Below, one piece after another: positions 21,586-24,489 of a DNA stretch of 24,489 nt. The stretch is from NCBI GenBank assembly GCA_009774625.1, contig VSOB01000045.1, positions 1 to 24,489 on the forward strand, in the 5' to 3' direction. Position 1 is the first letter of the stretch; every line of letters starts with the position of its first letter. Below the pieces are notes generated by a model. It was not told where the DNA came from, searched no databases, and saw nothing but the letters and a program-made list of their open reading frames with translations. Source of the stretch: Lachnospiraceae bacterium. Its GTDB lineage: Bacteria > Bacillota > Clostridia > Lachnospirales > Lachnospiraceae. A program made the position numbers and the translations under genes.

Positions 21586-21612
21586 CTTCTGCCTGCTTTA
21601 GTCAGGCAGAAG
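21586..21612 (-). repeat. Hairpin across the cotS stop codon
   Basis: CTTCTGCCTG and CAGGCAGAAG pair perfectly over 10 bp (21603-21612 with 21586-21595) around a 7-base loop containing the stop codon. One arm encodes the last residues of the CotS-like protein. No T tract follows, so it may be a processing or stability element rather than a terminator. Confidence 0.55.
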
Positions 21613-22581
21613 TGTTTGCAGAAACAATTCCTTATCCCGTTCCTGCTTCAGCAGTTTATCAAATTTCTCCATATTTCTGCCGGGAATCCATGCTTTTCCC
21701 GCATTATAATAAAAGTTCACGATTTTCCAGAATTTTTCCGGATACGCCAGACGGTAATACAACTGACACAACTCCTCTTCTGACAGGGGCCGTTCCTTCT
21801 GATAGGCCTCCAGCAGACCGTCTCCCACCGAAGGTGACCAGTTATTTTTCTCCAGCAGCTTGCGCAGAAACAGATATAAATCTCTGACCTGACTGTCACA
21901 AACGCATTTTTCAAAGTTTATGACACACATATCATTTCCGTCCAGCAGCAGATTATGATACTGATAATCCCCGTGGCACCAAATCCCGTCAGCCGCGATC
22001 TGTTCGTAATAATCCGAGGTCCGGCTGGCTTTCCATCGCTCCGCCACCTCAAAGGCTTTTTCCATAAAGCTGTCGTAGTGACGCAGCAGGTAAATTTCAA
22101 AATCATTTTTCTGGCTTTTATTTCTTAGAAACTTGCGGACCTTCCGCAGCTCCCGGTTATGCTTTTCATACTCCCGATCCATCCGCAGTACCGGCGCTTC
22201 CTGTCCGGAAACAGTCGGCATCACCATCGCCTTATGCAGTCTGGCCAGCAGCCTGGCCGCCCGGCGGCATTCCTCTCCGTCCCGGATGCTGCACTCTCTT
22301 CCACCAAAATAAGTCTTTACAATATAAATGTTCTGGCTCTGGTCTTTTGTCCACAGCACGCCCTCTTTATTGGAAAGAATCTCTTCTACCATAAGGCCGC
22401 TTTTTTCCCTGATATGGGTGAGCAATGCATTCTGCAGCATGAGTTTGTCTGTGAACCCGGTATATTCTTTTAAAATCCGCAGTCCATCCGGTGTTTCAAA
22501 CAGGATGGAACCTCTCCCCTTCCAGGTCCGGACTACTTCAAAATCATATTCTGAAAGCACGCTGACTGCTCTGTCATTCAC
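21598..22581 (-). CDS. CotS-family spore coat protein (kinase-like fold)
   Basis: This 327-residue protein has the aminoglycoside-phosphotransferase/CotS fold used by spore coat proteins. The N-lobe includes RILKEY (35-40) as the expected lysine-bearing strand. The C-lobe has the Brenner-type motif HGDYQYHN (203-210) and then INFE (221-224), where active kinases have DF[DE]; the metal-binding Asp is Asn222. It may therefore be a pseudokinase or an altered phosphotransferase. The start is GTG at 22581 with AGGGGG 7 bases upstream. It lies directly downstream of cca, with a sigma-E-like promoter in the 60-base gap, and upstream of the PEGA lipoprotein. Confidence 0.87.
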   Translation of the reverse strand: MNDRAVSVLSEYDFEVVRTWKGRGSILFETPDGLRILKEYTGFTDKLMLQNALLTHIREKSGLMVEEILSNKEGVLWTKDQSQNIYIVKTYFGGRECSIRDGEECRRAARLLARLHKAMVMPTVSGQEAPVLRMDREYEKHNRELRKVRKFLRNKSQKNDFEIYLLRHYDSFMEKAFEVAERWKASRTSDYYEQIAADGIWCHGDYQYHNLLLDGNDMCVINFEKCVCDSQVRDLYLFLRKLLEKNNWSPSVGDGLLEAYQKERPLSEEELCQLYYRLAYPEKFWKIVNFYYNAGKAWIPGRNMEKFDKLLKQERDKELFLQTLLPD

Positions 22582-22611
22582 GTATATTCCCCCTAAGATT
22601 GGTCACTACCT

Positions 22612-22640
22612 ATCTTATGAGTCAGTATACGGAAAAATGC
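22612..22640 (-). promoter_or_regulatory. Sigma-E-like promoter of the cotS-type gene
   Basis: On the minus strand GCATTTT (22634-22640) and CATAAGAT (22612-22619) are 14 bp apart. This fits the sigma-E pattern KMATATT-N14/15-CATACANT at most positions. It starts two bases past the cca stop codon. Confidence 0.45.
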
Positions 22641-22641
22641 G

Positions 22642-23958
22642 CTAAATCTGTGTCAGGAGATATTCTTTTGTATTGCATTCCGGATTCTCCAGCACCAGTG
22701 CCAGCAAGCGTTCCAGTGTCTCTCCCATTTCCCGCCCCGGCTTCATACCGGCTCCGATCAGATCCCTGCCGCTCACTGCCAGATCCTTCAGCGTCAGACA
22801 CTGGGTTGCAGCCAGTATCTCCCGATACATCTCTTCCACATGTTCCAGCGCCCGCAGCTTTTCTGCCTGCATATAACCGCTCTGGGCCGCCATATCCGCC
22901 CTCTTAATAGGAAACAACAGTGGAAACAGCTCCGGACCGATTCTGGAAGCCGCCTTCCGTACACCTTTATAAGTCTCCGGTATGCTGTAATCATGGTACT
23001 GCACCAGTTTCGCTACCTTATCCTTTGTTGCATTGTCAAATTTCAGCCGGGTCAGCACTTCCCCGGCAATCTCCCGGCCAATCTCTCCGTGCCCCTTGAA
23101 ATGGTCGATCCCCTCTGCATCCACTGTCCGGCAGAGAGGTTTGCCCAGATCATGAAACAGCATCACCAGACGCAGTATCCGGTCCGGCTCAATGGCGGTC
23201 AGACTGTGGAGAATATGCTCTCCCACGGAATATTTATGATGCGGATGGTTCTGCGGCATCTTCATGGCTCTGTCAAACTCCGGCAGGATCTGCGCCGTGA
23301 TACCGTTCTCCCAGGCCACCCGCAGCATATCCGGATGGGGAGATAACAGCAGCTTGACCAGCTCCGTCCGAATCCGTTCCGCACTGACCTGACGCAGATT
23401 GGGCGCCAGTCTCCTGACGGCCTCCTGCGTCCGGGCTTCGATCGTAAAACCAAGCTGGGCCGAAAACCGTACTGCCCGCATCATCCGCAGCGCATCCTCG
23501 CCAAACCGCTCTTCGGCATCTCCCACGCAGCGGATCACCCCTTCTTTCAGATCCTGTATCCCGCCAAACGCATCCACAAGCCCTTCCGTTTCATTGTACG
23601 CCATCGCATTGATGGTAAAGTCCCGACGCCGCAGGTCCTCTTTCAAATCTGCTGTAAAAGTAACCTCACTGGGATGTCTTGCGTCCTCATAAACACCGTC
23701 GATCCGATAGGTGGTGACTTCAAAACCTTCCCCCTGAAACAGTACGGTTACCGTGCCATGACGTATCCCCGTATCCACAGTGTGCCGAAACAGCTCCTTC
23801 ACTTGAAATGGCCGGGCCGAAGTGGTAATATCCCAGTCGTCAGGCTCCTTTCCCAACAGGGAATCCCGTACACAGCCGCCCACTGCATATGCCTCATAGC
23901 CGGCAGTATGCAGGATATGCAATATGGTATTCACCTGTTTGGGCAGACAAATCCGCAT
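22642..23958 (-). CDS. cca: CCA tRNA nucleotidyltransferase with HD domain
   Basis: This 438-residue class II nucleotidyltransferase adds or repairs the 3' CCA of tRNAs. The polymerase head has GGCVRD (27-32), the catalytic pair D41/D43 in DWD, and RRRDFTINA (110-118). RNA-binding segments follow (about 150-225), and a C-terminal HD phosphohydrolase-like domain (about 240-390) contains H248 and HD (269-270). The ATG at 23958 follows AAAGGAG. It has its own promoter. The two tRNA genes in this window lack an encoded CCA, so the enzyme is needed for their synthesis and not only for repair. Confidence 0.95.
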   Translation of the reverse strand: MRICLPKQVNTILHILHTAGYEAYAVGGCVRDSLLGKEPDDWDITTSARPFQVKELFRHTVDTGIRHGTVTVLFQGEGFEVTTYRIDGVYEDARHPSEVTFTADLKEDLRRRDFTINAMAYNETEGLVDAFGGIQDLKEGVIRCVGDAEERFGEDALRMMRAVRFSAQLGFTIEARTQEAVRRLAPNLRQVSAERIRTELVKLLLSPHPDMLRVAWENGITAQILPEFDRAMKMPQNHPHHKYSVGEHILHSLTAIEPDRILRLVMLFHDLGKPLCRTVDAEGIDHFKGHGEIGREIAGEVLTRLKFDNATKDKVAKLVQYHDYSIPETYKGVRKAASRIGPELFPLLFPIKRADMAAQSGYMQAEKLRALEHVEEMYREILAATQCLTLKDLAVSGRDLIGAGMKPGREMGETLERLLALVLENPECNTKEYLLTQI

Positions 23959-23990
23959 AGTTCTCTCCTTTTTTAGACAAATCTGTATTT

Positions 23991-24019
23991 ATCATATACC
24001 AGAACCGATTTTTTTGCAA
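23991..24019 (-). promoter_or_regulatory. Sigma-A promoter of cca
   Basis: On the minus strand TTGCAA (24014-24019) and TATGAT (23991-23996) are exactly 17 bp apart, 32 bases ahead of the start codon. Confidence 0.7.
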
Positions 24020-24054
24020 TCACCCCGTCCCTTTACACATTCTGGAAATCTGTC

Positions 24055-24089
24055 AAAAAAAGTCCATTTCACAGGGAAACGGACTTTTT
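24055..24089 (-). terminator. Intrinsic terminator after the glutamate synthase gene
   Basis: AAAAAGTCC pairs with GGACTTTTT (24057-24065 with 24081-24089), with further inner pairs TTTC/GAAA. On the minus strand seven T follow (24061-24055). It lies between the glutamate synthase stop and the cca promoter. Confidence 0.85.
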
Positions 24090-24155
24090 CACACGGCCCG
24101 GCAAGGCCACACTCATAATGATATCATCATAACAGAATCAAAACCGGAGCTGACA

Positions 24156-24489
24156 TCAGACATGCGCAATGTCTGTATATTCCGAAATCTCCCGGCTGAT
24201 CGTTGCCAGATCTTCCAGATTCAGGTCATGCACATTTTCATGGCCTGTGATTCTGGCAAAAGTTTCCAGCTCCGCAAAACTGCAGTTCAGGTAATTGGCA
24301 ACTCTTCCGGCTGCTTCTTCCACCTTCAGTTCTGCCCGCAGCGCCGCATCCTGCGTTGCCACGCCCACAGGGCAATTTCCACTGCCGCAGATACGGTACT
24401 GCTGGCAGGCAGCCGCCACCATAGCCGCACTGGCAACAGCCACTGCATCCGCCCCCATAGCCAGAGCTTTGGCAAAATCAGAAGAAACC
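24156..24489 (-). CDS. gltB: Glutamate synthase large-subunit-like protein, C-terminal part
   Basis: About 110 residues of the C-terminus are present; the gene continues beyond the right edge of the window. The segment SSDFAKALAMGADAVAVAS belongs to the FMN-binding barrel of glutamate synthase, followed by the cysteine cluster CQQYRICGSGNC that ligates the Fe-S cluster. The tail ARITGHENVHDLNLEDLATI is characteristic of the split, archaeal/clostridial type GltB-like protein (about 500 residues when complete) rather than the 1,500-residue enterobacterial form. The product would transfer glutamine-derived ammonia to 2-oxoglutarate in ammonia assimilation. The start and partner subunits are not in the window. 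Confidence 0.9.
   Translation of the reverse strand, partial: VSSDFAKALAMGADAVAVASAAMVAAACQQYRICGSGNCPVGVATQDAALRAELKVEEAAGRVANYLNCSFAELETFARITGHENVHDLNLEDLATISREISEYTDIAHV

Noticed and set aside
1..24489. CRISPR array, prophage, insertion sequence or toxin-antitoxin module
   Set aside because: No regularly spaced repeats, transposase, integrase or paired small toxin/antitoxin genes were found on either strand.

Overview
The window looks like a chromosomal segment of a spore-forming, low-to-mid GC Clostridia, most likely a gut Lachnospiraceae. The clues are the gene order mazG–HU–rqcP–yabP–yabQ–divIC–spoIIE–tilS–hpt–ftsH, a CotS-family coat protein, strong AGGAGG-type ribosome binding sites, and a glutamate synthase of the split clostridial type. 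No phage, transposon, insertion sequence, CRISPR array or rRNA was seen. Most of the DNA is ordinary core genome; the unusual points are in regulatory DNA and a few atypical proteins.

Positions 1-600 hold two tRNA-Gly genes (anticodons GCC and UCC) on the minus strand. Each has its own sigma-A promoter and its own terminator, and neither encodes its CCA end. Positions 850-6336 are on the plus strand: a LacI-family regulator, a GH13 alpha-glucosidase, a protein I cannot assign, and an RlmI-type 23S rRNA methyltransferase. Positions 6346-11782 run on the minus strand in the order GH13 (neopullulanase-like) > alpha/beta hydrolase > short GH13 > PfkB sugar kinase. With the LacI regulator and alpha-glucosidase this forms a cytoplasmic maltodextrin/alpha-glucan module; none of the three GH13 enzymes has a signal peptide, and no transporter lies in the window. 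Upstream of the minus-strand operon is a roughly 180-base array of hairpins interleaved with two copies of an extended -10 element, which could be a structured leader RNA.

Positions 12177-20045 are the classical Firmicutes division/sporulation/nucleotide cluster, all minus strand. ftsH, hpt and tilS form one unit, apparently starting from a promoter that would make tilS leaderless. spoIIE stands alone behind a promoter with 21-bp spacing and Spo0A boxes, like B. subtilis spoIIE, but the protein is only about 399 residues and lacks the membrane domain. divIC, yabQ, yabP and rqcP follow HU, separated from it by tandem terminators. HU has a near-consensus promoter and a 5'-end hairpin.

Positions 20006-22581 hold a lipoprotein with two PEGA-like repeats, overlapping mazG, and a CotS-family kinase-like protein with a sigma-E-like promoter. 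Then come the CCA-adding tRNA nucleotidyltransferase (22642-23958) and the C-terminal end of a glutamate synthase, cut by the right edge of the window.

All functional calls come from reading motifs in the translated sequence. No database search was run, and promoter, operator and RNA-structure calls are pattern matches by eye.
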